The notes beneath the pieces were generated by a model. The model made no database searches and had not been told where the DNA came from. It saw only the letters and a program-made list of their open reading frames with translations. From assembly GCA_037501455.1 (NCBI GenBank), contig CM074861.1, positions 91,117,001-91,181,000 of the forward strand: a stretch of DNA of 64,000 nucleotides, in the 5' to 3' direction. The translations under genes were made by a program, and so were the position numbers. How positions within the stretch are numbered: the stretch's first letter is position 1; every line of letters begins with the position of its first letter. This DNA comes from Lantana camara. Lineage: Eukaryota; Streptophyta; Magnoliopsida; Lamiales; Verbenaceae. Of the stretch, positions 45,001 to 54,540 are shown piece after piece.

Positions 45001-47522
45001 AGCGTCAGGATTCCCACTTGGAAGATCTCAAGCGCACTTTTTCAATCTTGCGTCAGTATGGGATGAAGTTGAACCCTTCGAAGTGCACCTTTGGAGTACA
45101 AGGGGGAAAGTTCTTAGGGTACATGGTCAGTCAGAGGGGAATTGAGGCCAATCCGGAGAAAATCAAGGCCATATTGGAAATCCCCTCCCCTCGAAATTTG
45201 CGGGAAGTGCAAGTCCTAGTAGGCAAAATCATCTCGTTGAACAGATTTATTTCGCGCTCGGCGGACAGGAACCTTCCCTTCTTCAAAATTTTGAGGAACG
45301 CACGTAACTTCGCTTGGACAGAAGAATGCGAAAGGGCGCTGCAAGATATGAAGGCGTACTTATCGAGCGCACCACTGCTGATTAAGCCCGTCGTAGGTGA
45401 GAGATTATTTATGTATCTTTCCGTTTCTTCCGAGGCCACAAGCGCTGTTCTGATCGCTGTACGGGAGCGGAAACATTTACCTGTCTATTATCTGAGCGAA
45501 ACATTGCAAGGAGCCGAAAAGAAGTATTTGGAGATTGAGAAGTTCGCGTTTGCTCTTATTAACGCCTCAAGAAGGCTAAGGCCTTACTTTCAAGCGCACT
45601 CCATAACGGTTCTCACCGACCAACCCTTGAAGCAAGTGTTGTCCAAACCAGATGTGTCTGGAAGATTAATCAAGTGGGCCATCGAATTGAGCCAGTTCGA
45701 CTTATGTTTCGAGCCCAGAACCGCGGTACAGGCTCAGGTTGTAGCTGATTTATTGGTCGAACGCTTTGGTTTAGAGCCCACCGTTGCGGAGAATGAGGGG
45801 TTATGGGTACTGCACACAGATGGTTCCTCAACCTCTCAAGGGGGAGGAGTAGGAGTGGCCCTCAGAAACCCCGATGGGATTGAACTGGACTTTGCAATCA
45901 AGCTGGATTTCCAAGTCACTAATAACGAAGCAGAATATGAAGCCCTCGTGCAAGGATTGAATATTGCTTTTCAGAATGGAGCCTCCAGAATTACCGCTTA
46001 TGTGGATTCACAGTTAATTGCGAGTCAGATTGAAGGAACTTATGAGGCTCGAGAAACCACCATGGTACAGTACTTATGTAAAGCCAGAGAAATCATTGGG
46101 AAGTTCAAGGAATTTCATCTACTTCAAGTTCCGCGAGGAGAAAACGAGCGTGCGGACGCTCTGTCAAAGTTTGCATCAGCTTTAGAGGGCACTTCCGAGC
46201 GTTCTGTTACGTTCCTTAGAACTGAGGAACCTTTGATCAAGGAAAGGATCGCCACCAAGATAATCGCCATAATCGATCCAAACGAGCCCTGTTGGCTGGA
46301 CGACATCGTCGTTTTCCTTAGGGATGGAACTCCCCCCACTGACAAGGTGGAAGCTAGGAAAGTCCGAAGTAAAGCCCCTCGTTTCGCTTTGGATCCCGAG
46401 GGGAGGTTATTCAAGAAATCATTCCAAGGACCCCCAATGAGATGCCTGAGGCCCTCGCAGGCGAAGGAGACGCTTGAACTCATCCACAAGGGAAGCTGTG
46501 GGAATCATTCCGGAGGGCGTATCTTGGCAAAAAAGGTTCTGAGAAGTGGGTTTTATTGGCCTACAGTTCTCCAAGATGCCATTGAATTTTCGAGGAAGTG
46601 CCCTAAATGTCAATTTCATTCAAATCTCCCTCAATTGCCAGCCGCACAGATGATCCCAATAGACGTCTCTTGGCCTTTTGACCAGTGGGGAATAGACATC
46701 GTGGGCCCCTTGCCCATGGCTGTGGGACAAAAGAAGTTTGTCATTTTAGCCGTCGACTACTTCACCAAGTGGGCCGAGGCCGAAGCCGTTGTAAAAATCA
46801 CTTTCAGGGTTGTGAGGGACTTCATTTGGAAAAACATCATTTGCAGGTACGGCATACCGAGGGTGCTCATTTCTGACAACGGATCCCAGTTCATAGCAGC
46901 TGACACACGAGAATGGTGTTCTGAGTTGGGGATCGAGCAGCGATTTACTTCTGTAGGTCACCCTCAAGCCAATGGGCAAGCAGAAGTTACTAATAGAATC
47001 ATCTTGCGACATCTGAAAACCATGCTTGAGAGCAAGAAAAGTGAATGGGCTGAAGAGCTGCAAGGAGCGCTTCGGGCTTATCGCACCACTCCACGAGCGG
47101 CAACTGGAGAAACTCCTTACGCGCTCGTTTACGGATCAGAAGCAATGATACCGGCGGAGATAGTAAATGAATCCGCTCGTGTCGGCTATTTCGAGCCTCA
47201 GCTCAACGAGGGCAACAGGAGCTTGGAGTTGGACTTGCTGGATGAGAGGAGAGACAAAGCCTGGGCTAAGATTCACCATTATAAGGCCTCTGTGGCCCAA
47301 CAGTACAACAAGCGTGTGAGGAAAAGAACTTTCCAGTTGGGAGACTTGGTTTTGAAGAAAGTGGAAGTATCCAAGCACGTGGGGAAATTGGACCCCAATT
47401 GGGAAGGCCCATTCAAGGTCGTACAACTCAGAGCTAACAACACTTACACTCTGGAGACACTTCAAGGTGAGCGCTTGCCTCGCCCTTGGAACGCATGTAA
47501 CCTCCGGCGGTTTTACGTTTAA
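42003..47522 (+). CDS. E2 Gag-Pol polyprotein with two RNase H domains
   Basis: A single 1839-codon frame, continuous with the Gag start at 41325 except for one TAG. Rough residues from 42003: Gag core with NYWAKVFVTSLVGMAQKWYK (about 155), zinc-binding YCAFHKQKGHDTDECRQLE (about 368), aspartic protease VLVDSGSSVNVLPYS (about 544), RT with WRMCNDFTDLNKACPKDP (about 885) and YVDDMIVKS (about 990), the ordinary RNase H (about 1100-1260), the additional RNase H beginning LHTDGSSTSQGGGVG with NNEAEYEALVQG (about 1269-1400), integrase zinc region HKGSCGNHSGG (about 1494), core WGIDIVGPLP, LISDNGSQF and GHPQANGQAEVTN (about 1561-1665), and the end PRPWNACNLRRFYV. The two RNase H domains in series are typical of plant Tat elements. 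All catalytic motifs I can check are present. Confidence 0.95.
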   Translation: MERVNENEGDSHVSRRGSRAPRQGDRQVDVNPDILAAVQDQLQGLKDIVGQLSRWRSTQISPSRDERVDARSTHTKDPPPKVPRCKEPEENFGTYEYHPLARGSPLVEEVLMAQAGMAKIPTSINRYDGTTDPAEHLDHFLHLMHLYEHSSNYWAKVFVTSLVGMAQKWYKRLPPRSIHSYEELAHAFLNHFNSLKAPVTAPTALYNVVQGKSESLRSFFARFNKEILHVERPSMDFLIPVLFQAVDHKQYVSKKFADAIVERRPGTLMALREVAEPFFALEDMYGTNGPRHHSPARNERPHHERGRDVAIKKERPQERRRSPPPPRRFERIPLTRPNSEVYNLSDKKLFKRPIKMRETDSLRRSNKYCAFHKQKGHDTDECRQLEAEIQRLVAGGHLKEFVRVLERYDERCNERSGGRRRSPSRSRSPRGRGPPESSSRRGNKGKAPEQENEPFAVINMITGGSSGGDSNASRRRYVRSYNQRPAVPKPIYAIQGSNAQRSRENDVIGFDDRDLEHIVTPHGEGITSDCPMVVSVDVHNHVVKRVLVDSGSSVNVLPYSTFLKMKADLPLEPLKTALIGFGGSEVVPRGQIRLATSFGRAPQRKTLLVTYAVVEIDIPYNIIIGCPALVDFKAIISTYHQEIKFPTSEGVGEVLCNVQEAWECYMLSLRKPKAEKTFQIGSTKKSVDFPNLDEGSPARKRAKLNKKKNKKKRGDNVENPLEGAPPVTVGGSSSEGDEPGESEPAPGDRLTGKKRALELPRPEIRIEPSEKFLTIELEPGNKDKTTQIGSNLSGPSQIMMIDFLRENSDVFAWKASDLTGIDPSVIVHRLNVDPSFKPIKQKKRDVHGFRKKVIEEEVNKLLEAQYIEPILYPEWLCNVVLVPKSANKWRMCNDFTDLNKACPKDPYPLPRIDQLVDSTAGYELMSMMDAFQGYYQIFMAPEDRPKTSFVVHLGVYCFLVMPFGLKNAEATYQRLVNKMFEKEIERSMEVYVDDMIVKSERQDSHLEDLKRTFSILRQYGMKLNPSKCTFGVQGGKFLGYMVSQRGIEANPEKIKAILEIPSPRNLREVQVLVGKIISLNRFISRSADRNLPFFKILRNARNFAWTEECERALQDMKAYLSSAPLLIKPVVGERLFMYLSVSSEATSAVLIAVRERKHLPVYYLSETLQGAEKKYLEIEKFAFALINASRRLRPYFQAHSITVLTDQPLKQVLSKPDVSGRLIKWAIELSQFDLCFEPRTAVQAQVVADLLVERFGLEPTVAENEGLWVLHTDGSSTSQGGGVGVALRNPDGIELDFAIKLDFQVTNNEAEYEALVQGLNIAFQNGASRITAYVDSQLIASQIEGTYEARETTMVQYLCKAREIIGKFKEFHLLQVPRGENERADALSKFASALEGTSERSVTFLRTEEPLIKERIATKIIAIIDPNEPCWLDDIVVFLRDGTPPTDKVEARKVRSKAPRFALDPEGRLFKKSFQGPPMRCLRPSQAKETLELIHKGSCGNHSGGRILAKKVLRSGFYWPTVLQDAIEFSRKCPKCQFHSNLPQLPAAQMIPIDVSWPFDQWGIDIVGPLPMAVGQKKFVILAVDYFTKWAEAEAVVKITFRVVRDFIWKNIICRYGIPRVLISDNGSQFIAADTREWCSELGIEQRFTSVGHPQANGQAEVTNRIILRHLKTMLESKKSEWAEELQGALRAYRTTPRAATGETPYALVYGSEAMIPAEIVNESARVGYFEPQLNEGNRSLELDLLDERRDKAWAKIHHYKASVAQQYNKRVRKRTFQLGDLVLKKVEVSKHVGKLDPNWEGPFKVVQLRANNTYTLETLQGERLPRPWNACNLRRFYV

Positions 47523-47833
47523 AAGCTCTTTGCAAACCCTGATGTAACAACCCTCTTTGACGGGTACTATGTACTTCCAATCACAAGTAAGCGATAACAT
47601 AATCTTTTTAATTTCTCTAATATTCCTGTTTCTTTGGTTGGTTGAATGGATAAGTCCCACGTCCCTCGTCTTTGCGAGCGTGGTTGGCAACCCATTCCAA
47701 TATGTATGCTGTTATCTCGTATGGGTTACGCTTGCCAGCACTCTACTCCACATGGGGGGACGCCCTCATAAGGATAGACTGGTTACGCTCACAACCAACT
47801 AGGCGAATTGGAAGAAGATTATGAAGAAAATCC
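47523..47833 (+). other. E2 3' spacer, unique part
   Basis: About 310 bp between the pol stop and the first tandem array. No coding frame recognised. Confidence 0.5.
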
Positions 47834-48105
47834 TAGTAGGCCTTGGCTGTTTCTTAAAACGCCTTGCGCTCGAAAACGGGATCTCCTACAGAGAAAGTCC
47901 TAGTAGGCCTTGGCCGTTTCCTAAAAACGCCTTGCGCTCGAAAACGGGATCTCCTACAGAGAAAGTCGTAGTAGGCCTGGACCGTTTCTTAAAACGCCTT
48001 GCGCTCGAAAACGGGATCTCCTACAAGAGTAAATCCTAGTAGGCCTTGGCCGTTTCTTATAACGCCTTGCACTCGAAAACGGGATTTTCTGCAGAGCTAG
48101 AAATA
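47834..48105 (+). repeat. Tandem array A in E2 spacer, four units of 67-68 bp
   Basis: Units start with TAGTAGGCCT at 47834, 47901, 47969 and 48037. Each contains CGCCTTGCGCTCGAAAACGG (one base differs in the last unit). The units are adjacent with no unique spacers, so this is a minisatellite and not an interspaced array. It is absent from E1. Confidence 0.9.
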
Positions 48106-48149
48106 CGACAAGAGCCAGAGCGCTCGAACGATTACCTCAGAATCAAGAA

Positions 48150-48645
48150 GGTATTGCACAAGTCTTGAACGAGGGCAACCACTCAGTAAGACCCTTGCAA
48201 ATACTCAAGACTTAGCAAAATTCCCCCAAAGTTAAGAAGAAATCAGGCGAGACTTGAACGAGGGCAGCCTCTCCATAAGACCCTCGTATATACTCAAGAC
48301 TCAGCCAAATTTTTAAGAGCAAAAACAAAATTTATACAAGTCTTGAGTGGGGGGCAATCTCACAGTAAGACCCTCACGATCGCTCAAGACTTAGACAAAT
48401 TTTCAAGGCTTATGACAAAGGCAAAAATTCATACAAGTTTTGAGTGGGGGGCAATCTCACAGTAAGACCCTCACGATCGCTCAAGACTTAGGCAAAATTT
48501 ATACAAGTTTTGAGTGGGGGGCAATCTCACAGTAAGACCCTCACGATCGCTCAAGACTTAGGCAAAATTTATACAAGTTTTGAGTGGGGGGCAATCTCAC
48601 AGTAAGACCCTCACGATCGCCCAAGACTTAGATAAATTTTCAAAG
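48150..48645 (+). repeat. Tandem array B in E2 spacer, 70-bp units
   Basis: Exact 70-bp periodicity at 48431, 48501 and 48571 (ATACAAGTTTTGAGTGGGGG...), with GCAATCTCACAGTAAGACCC in each. A longer-spaced unit lies at about 48335 and two more diverged units at about 48157 and 48245. The gradient from diverged (left) to identical (right) suggests recent local expansion at the right end. Confidence 0.88.
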
Positions 48646-49833
48646 ATTTACAGAAGTTAACAAAATTTCTCAAAGTTCTAAAGGCTTATCAGAGAAATAA
48701 AACATCCACAGAGTATGCTACACACAGTCTTATTATTACAAGATTTGTTCCAGCAAGCTCTAAGTATGAGTTCTGATTCATAAATGAACAAAAGAACAAA
48801 GTCACGGAGAATAAAATATATATCCATTGCACAAAAAATATTACAAGGCAAAGGGCTTAAAGGCCTATGAAGTATTGTTACAAGAGAAAGAAAAGAAGCG
48901 TTAAAACAGGAAAATACAAAGAAAATTTTTGAGAGGAAGGTCTCAGGCGGCCGGAGCGATGTCTTCATCAACGATCACCAATATGTTTTGGGCCACGGGG
49001 CCATGAACTGGGCCCTCAGGCTCTTGCGGTTGGGCTTGGGGATCGTTGGGCTCATTGGCACCAGGAGCGGGGGCGTTAGCACCTTCAGCAATTAGGACCG
49101 GGACATCCTCCACGAGGGGCGCTTGCGGTTCGTCTTCAGGCGGATCATTTTGAGCGGATGAAGAAGCATTACCCGCCGGATGAGCATCCATGTACTCATC
49201 TTGGAGAAGTTTGACTAGAAAGTCATACTCCACCTAAGCGATGGTGTTGGCGGGGTCTTCTTGGTCTTCGTCATCCTCCTCACAACGCTCATTGAACATG
49301 AGCCCTGTGCCCTCCGCCTCCCTCATCGCCGGGTTGGTGAGCCCCTTGTGGATACCCTGCTCGACAGCAAGGTTGAAAGCCTTTTGAGCCTCGTCCAGGC
49401 AGTGCAGAGAGGCCACAAAGCTGAAGGCCTTGGAGTGACAAAACTTGATAAGGGCCTCCTTGCTCGCACGCTCCAGACTCCGAGGCCATTCGTTCACGGC
49501 GTCGTTGAATTTCCTTTCGGCCTCCAGAGCCCTCGTCCTCCAGCTTTCCCGCTCTGACTCTGCCTTCTGGCAGCGCTCGTTAGCCTGGGCCAACTGGCCG
49601 CTCAAACCGCTTCGAGCGCTCTCCACCGCCTGGAAATCCTCCTTCAGTTTTCCCAGCTCCTCCTCCGTTTTATTGTACAAATCCTTGAGGGATTCATACT
49701 TTGCAATCTCAGCGTCCAGCTCCGCTTGAATTTGAGCCGGATCGTTGGAACGAGCCATCTTCTTATACTTGGCTTTGCGGTCAGCATAGATGGAGGCTCG
49801 CATTTGCACATTTCGGAGCCGGGGAAGAACTTG

Positions 49834-49918
49834 CTGCATAAGTTGGAGGAAAGGGAAGTGTTAGCCAAAAAATGCTGACTTACAGAAATTAGCGAAGAGA
49901 GGGGGATTGAAGACTTAC
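49834..49918 (-). other. Intron 2 of E2 antisense gene
   Basis: 85 bp on the minus strand, donor GTAAGT, acceptor TATGCAG, phase 0. Same codon boundary as the E1 intron at 28140-28219. Confidence 0.8.
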
Positions 49919-50559
49919 GAATATTAGAGCGTGGGCCGCATCAAGGGTCACTTTCTCCACAGACTCACTGTAGAGATGCTGGTGGTCCGCCGAGAATTGG
50001 GCTTTGCTGTAGAGATTCTCGGTGACAGCTTGAGCGACCGTGCCAGGCCTCAGCAGAACCGGCCCACCATCGGAGGCGCCTGTGAAGTCTCTGTCCCCTC
50101 GACGGGAGAACTCCCACAAGTGTTCCTCCTCTGAAGAGGAAGTATCTCCTTCGCCCCTGGGGCCCTCGGCCACCTGCTTGCCCTTGCCCTTAATTGCCAC
50201 TGAATCGGGCATCCTCTTCCTCTTGCGGGAAGGCCTGCTAGCGCTCGGAGGGGCCTCGGTTATCGCCAGAGTGGTTATTGGCCTCGTTTGTTCTGCAGGC
50301 GGAGGGGGTTGAACGTCTCCCGCTCTCTCTGACCGCCCCCGGGGTACACTGTTGGCCAGTCTATTCTCCCCCCGGCCACGAGGGGGTTGGATCTCTGGAA
50401 TAGCGCTCGAACTGGCGCCCTGGCTACCGCTACGAGCGTTACGATTGCGAGGGCGCTGTTGCTCGCGCTGTTGGTCCCCTTACGGGGCTTGGTTCCTGTT
50501 GGCATGAGCGAAGCGTGCGGCTTGTCTGATTCCTCCTGCCATCTCTAATATCGCAACTC

Positions 50560-50682
50560 CTGCGAGAATGGAAATTTCGAGGGTTAGAGATCCTCAAACC
50601 ATCTACTCAGATTGCAAGTTACAAATACAGAAAAGCAGTTAGTATTCATTCCTATCTAAAGTTAGTGCCCTAAGAATCTAAC
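50560..50682 (-). other. Intron 1 of E2 antisense gene
   Basis: 123 bp on the minus strand, donor GTTAGA, acceptor TCTCGCAG, phase 1. Without splicing the frame would end at a TAG inside the donor (50678-50680); splicing joins it to the open exon 2. Confidence 0.7.
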
Positions 50683-52067
50683 CGTCTCTCTCTTCACGAG
50701 TCGGAGGGTTGTCAAGGTAATAAGGGTCGTCGGAAAGACCACACAAGAACATGAGCTCCGCATCGTCTATCCAGTCCTTCGCCTGTATAAGGTGACCCTC
50801 GTCCCTTAAGGCCTCAGCTAAATACTTGGCCCAATCTTTGGGGAGGGCCGGCTCCAAACGGCTCTTCGCAACCGAGCCCCAATCTGCGGACACCCCAAAG
50901 CCCTCTTCTGTGGGGGCCTTAACAAAGATGAACTTCTCCTTCCAATTGGGGCCATATGTGCTTGTGGGAGAGTTGATTAGCTTTGTACGAGCCTTTGCTT
51001 GAATATAGTAGAAGCCCGCCTCAGGAGACGAGCGTGAGGAGCTAACCACTTGGAAAAGTGCATGAAAGTTCCGCACAAAGGGCTCGTATCCAACACTCCT
51101 CATCAGGATCACGAAGCTTGTCAGCAGAGCCAGGCTGTTGGGCACTATTTGCGAAGGACAGAGGTTTAAGTCATTCAACAAGTGGGCCATTGGGATCGTA
51201 ATGGGGAACCTCAAACCCCCAGAGCTGACCGAGGCCACGTACACTGCCATTTCTCCAGGAGGCGGATTATTAGCACGCTCGTGGTTTTTTGGGATTCTCC
51301 ACGTATACCGCTCGTCCCAGTAAATGGGCGCCATCATCGTTTTCACTTCTCCCACGGTAACTGTGTTGGGAGTCTCATCGGGCGTGCGCTCGGTAGCCTG
51401 ATAACCTGATCCATCACCCTCGTTAGGCCCTTTGGATTTCTGGGTTTTCTTGCTTTTTCCTTTGTCACGGGCTCTTTCTGAAGGCCCGGTTATGGCTTCA
51501 GCCACTGGAAGCGGGTTCGCGACGGCCACAGTCACGGTATGGCGGTGGGGATGAGTGGCACTCTGAGTTATGGGGAGAACAACCCCTTGCCTCTCTGCCT
51601 CCATTACCAGATTCATCTCCTCAAAGAGAGGATCCATTCCGCCAGGATTCCTATCCTCCATGGCCATCACTGCCGCCCCCAACTCCTCATCTCTAGGGGA
51701 ATCGGGAGAAGAGGAACTCTCAGTGGCCATTTCATTGATTTCACGGGCGAATTCCTCAACATGTTGGTCAGCCATGGCAGAGGCTGAGATTTGGGAGAGA
51801 TTTAATCTGGGTTAGAGATTGGGAGTTTTCTGGAAAGAAGCTAGGATTCCCTAAAGGAGTAAAACCTAAGGGATAACAAAATCCTAAAGTCCGAATCTAA
51901 AGTTAGCAGAGTTAGAAGATTACGCTGGAAGTTTACCTTGAAGATTTCTGAGAAAACTGGAGAAGAGGTTGAAGATGCTCTAAGAACCGGAGTGCGAGAG
52001 AATTCTTTTTGCAAAGGATGCTTGGAAGTTCTGAATGCATAAAGAGTAGCAAGATTTCAGAATCCCA

Positions 52068-52075
52068 CATTTATA
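52068..52075 (-). promoter_or_regulatory. TATA box of the E2 antisense gene
   Basis: TATAAATG on the minus strand in the context CCTATAAATG, about 293 bp upstream of ATG 51775. Spacing equals that in E1. Confidence 0.65.
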
Positions 52076-52401
52076 GGGATGGGAGTTGGTACCTTTTTCA
52101 GCAATGAATTCAAAATGGTAATCATTTCCAGCCTAGGAAACCGCCCACTTTATGGAACCGCCACATGCTTCCCAATGCTCACGCGCCCCACGCGCACCCG
52201 CATTTAATGCTCTGTCGTTTCAAATGCTTTAGAATAGTACAACATTTAATGCGGGAGCGTTACGAGCGGTCAGTTGAAGAGACCGCATTAATGGCGCAAC
52301 CAGAAGAAAAATCACTCAACACGCCAAGCCTTATGCGAGCGCTACGTGCAAGAGATAGAACGCGTCAAAATTCTACAGTCCTTATCGCTAAGGACTACAG
52401 A

Positions 52402-52415
52402 ATTGGGGGGCAAAA
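52402..52415 (+). other. E2 polypurine tract
   Basis: TTGGGGGGCAAAA directly before the 3' LTR. Confidence 0.85.
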
Positions 52416-53226
52416 TGATGGGGTCAAAATACGAGCGTCCCACGCTAGGACACGTAGCATCACCGAGATGATGACATCTGTCTCCCCAAGGTTGCACCCA
52501 TCAGCGCACGAGCGCTAAGCCTAACGAGCGCAACCCTTCTTCATGAGTCAAGCCCAACGAGCGCTGTTACTCTCACGAGCGTCCTTCATACTGTATGATG
52601 GGCACGCCCACGTGCCAAGGGAGCCCTCTTCGAGCGTCACACTCCCTCAGAGTGGCCTCCCCTTTGGCTCGTCACTTGAATTAAAGCCTTCATTCCCCTC
52701 AGCGGATATCCTGGCTTCCAACACTCTAGGTTGTCACGAGCGCGCTCTCAAGCCCTCGTTACCAACCACCCAAATGGCTCTCTGACACAACGTACATGCC
52801 CGCGCACCTGCCACTGTTGCCAACACCAACTTTTGGCCGCTTTTGCAGAAGATTCCTCCTAGGTTTCTCTCTCACGGCGCCACGTGTTAGGGCAACATTC
52901 GGCCAGGACCACTTGAGGCAAATGACCAAAGGGCCCTTGACCCTCAACTATAAATAGCCAAAGTCATCTTCTACACTGGTAAGCATTCTTCATCACTGAA
53001 ACTGTGACTGAACTTGCATTTCTTCATACCTTGAACTGACTTGAGCGTCGGAGAGCCAAACTGGGTATCACCCCCAGTTCCCCCAGCTTGGCCTTCTGAC
53101 TTTGATTGTGCTTGTCCCAACAGGTAGAACCCACTTCCTCATCTCCGGCGAATCTCCGGTGGTTTCCTCCACAAATACAAATCGTAAAGTGATCGGATTC
53201 GGACTCTCACATTTCCGAACCCATCA
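52416..53226 (+). repeat. E2 3' LTR (811 bp)
   Basis: Same length and ends as the 5' LTR, with about five differences by hand count (for example ACACGTAGCATC for ACACGTGGCATC). Confidence 0.95.
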
Positions 53227-53231
53227 TTACC

Positions 53232-53750
53232 AATCACAATTTTGTATTATAACCGCACATATCTTTTCTATGAAAAAATTAACAACGAACCTAAAAATAT
53301 TGTGAATGTTTGGGACTAAAAAGGTTAATGAAAATAACAGTGCAATTATGCAACGATTTGCACCCTTTGAGGCTAATATTGTACTAAGAGTGATGAATAT
53401 AGGCTCAAAAAAAATAAAATTTCTATTATCAAACGAAACATGTTAACTTTCTCTACATGCACGCACAAATGATTGTATTTAAGAAATAATAATAATTAAT
53501 AGATTATGAACATAATCAAACGTAAAGATGACAACATTAATTGATGTTAAATGTGCGATTGAGACATACGAAAGAAGAGTGAGAGTTGATCGAAAGGACC
53601 TAAATCAAAGACGGCTAGATATGACCCTATCATGCTGGTGGTCGAAAGAGATATACAGTGCCCATGGAAGAATTCATGACATGAAATTAGGAGGTTTGAT
53701 GACACTTATACTTAACCTAAAAGATAATTAGTACATATTACCAATAGGAA
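53232..53750. repeat. Tandem duplication unit 2 (right of E2)
   Basis: A diverged copy of 39880-40422. Both units end in ATTACCAAT..., and the E2 target duplication TTACC falls in that joint. A 67-codon frame at 53528 is not kept in the other copy, so I do not call it a gene. Confidence 0.7.
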
Positions 53751-54540
53751 TTTTGTATTATAATTAATCAATAAATAAAAATAAATAATTAAATTTCAAA
53801 TGAGATCTCCTTACCATATTTAAAATTTAAATATTTGATGTTTTTAAATAATTTTATTTTAATGATTTAATGATTAATAATTTTAGACGAATCATATATT
53901 TAATGTGCAATACACATTATTTTTACTAATTATTATATTATAAAAGGAAAAATAGAGTTTTTGGTTTCCTACAACTTATTGTTCACCCAAAATATCCTAA
54001 TGATTACACCTTTAATAATTTTTAACTAAAATGTGAATTGATAAATACATCTATAATATTTAAATTTTAAAAATGAACTTATGAGTTTTCTATGGTTCTT
54101 TAATAAATTAAAATTAAAAGTCTTCCGATCTATAGAAAACATATAGAGTATCATAATGAGGATTCTTTTTAAATTATTAATTATAATTTACAGTTAATAT
54201 ATGAATTATAATTGGATACAATCTATTAAATAATTGAATTTATCAAGTGAGAAAAAATATCATTCACAAAATATGAAAGCTTTAAAAACATAACTTTAAG
54301 TTTGACTATTACAAATATACTAAGATAAGAAGTTAAAAGTTTGTCATCAGTTTAATAAAAAATGACTCTTTAAGTTTGAACCAGTGCTCTAAAGCAACAG
54401 TTAGTGAACACTTACTTTCAATGATACTTTAAGATTTTTTTTTTTTTAAATTTATTTAAGAGAATCAATGTTGGTTTCCCAACTAACCCCCATTGATACT
54501 TTAATTTGGAATCATTATTCTAATACACTGGTCAATTAAC
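53751..54540. other. AT-rich stretch with a second Helitron-like 3' end
   Basis: No gene. AATGTGCAATACACATT (about 53911-53927) can form a hairpin and is followed by ATTTTTACTAATT, which fits a Helitron CTRR end (CTAA) near 53935. A TATATTATAAAAGG start-like phrase follows, as at 37505. A T run lies at about 54437-54449. Confidence 0.45.

Larger units (their letters stand above)
48943..51775 (-). pseudogene. Antisense three-exon gene of Tat element E2
   Basis: Exons on the minus strand: 51775-50683, 50559-49919 and 49833-48943, giving 875 codons. Intron 1 (GTTAGA...CTCGCAG) is phase 1; intron 2 (GTAAGT...TATGCAG) is phase 0; positions and phases equal those of E1. Exon 1 (MADQHVEEFAREINEM) holds a conserved domain ([57 protein letters not shown]) that resembles the Pfam putative gypsy-type transposon family. 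Exon 2 has a basic stretch (SRKRKRMPDS) followed by SSSEEEH. Exon 3 is a long heptad-rich helix (RASIYADRKAKYKKMARS...) with an acidic, proline-rich tail. Only two in-frame stops: TAA 50480-50482 and TAG 49234-49236. Role unknown; it could be a nuclear or regulatory protein. Confidence 0.82.
40423..53226 (+). mobile_element. Tat-lineage Ty3/Gypsy retrotransposon E2, 12.8 kb
   Basis: A full-length element on the plus strand with 811-bp LTRs (40423-41233, 52416-53226) and perfect target duplication TTACC (40418-40422, 53227-53231). The LTRs differ at about 5 positions by hand count, so it is younger than E1. Order: PBS, gag-pol (one long frame with a single early stop), a 1.4-kb spacer with two tandem-repeat arrays, an antisense three-exon gene (minus), PPT, 3' LTR. 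Proteins match E1 closely while the LTRs do not, apart from TGATG/CATCA ends and a short motif after the TATA box. Confidence 0.96.

Noticed and set aside
43017..47063. Minus-strand ORFs opposite E2 gag-pol (for example 43017-43451, 44202-44858, 46124-46489)
   Set aside because: They are shadows of the sense polyprotein; the equivalent E1 frames do not match as proteins.
47834..48645. Spaced repeats that might suggest a CRISPR array
   Set aside because: Units are contiguous 67-70 bp repeats without unique spacers, inside a plant retrotransposon.
40423..53226. Endogenous pararetrovirus (protease, RT and RNase H)
   Set aside because: LTRs, integrase, PBS, PPT and target duplication show a Ty3/Gypsy retrotransposon.
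53528..53731. 67-codon ORF in duplication unit 2
   Set aside because: The matching part of unit 1 has an A run and broken frames, so there is no sign of coding.
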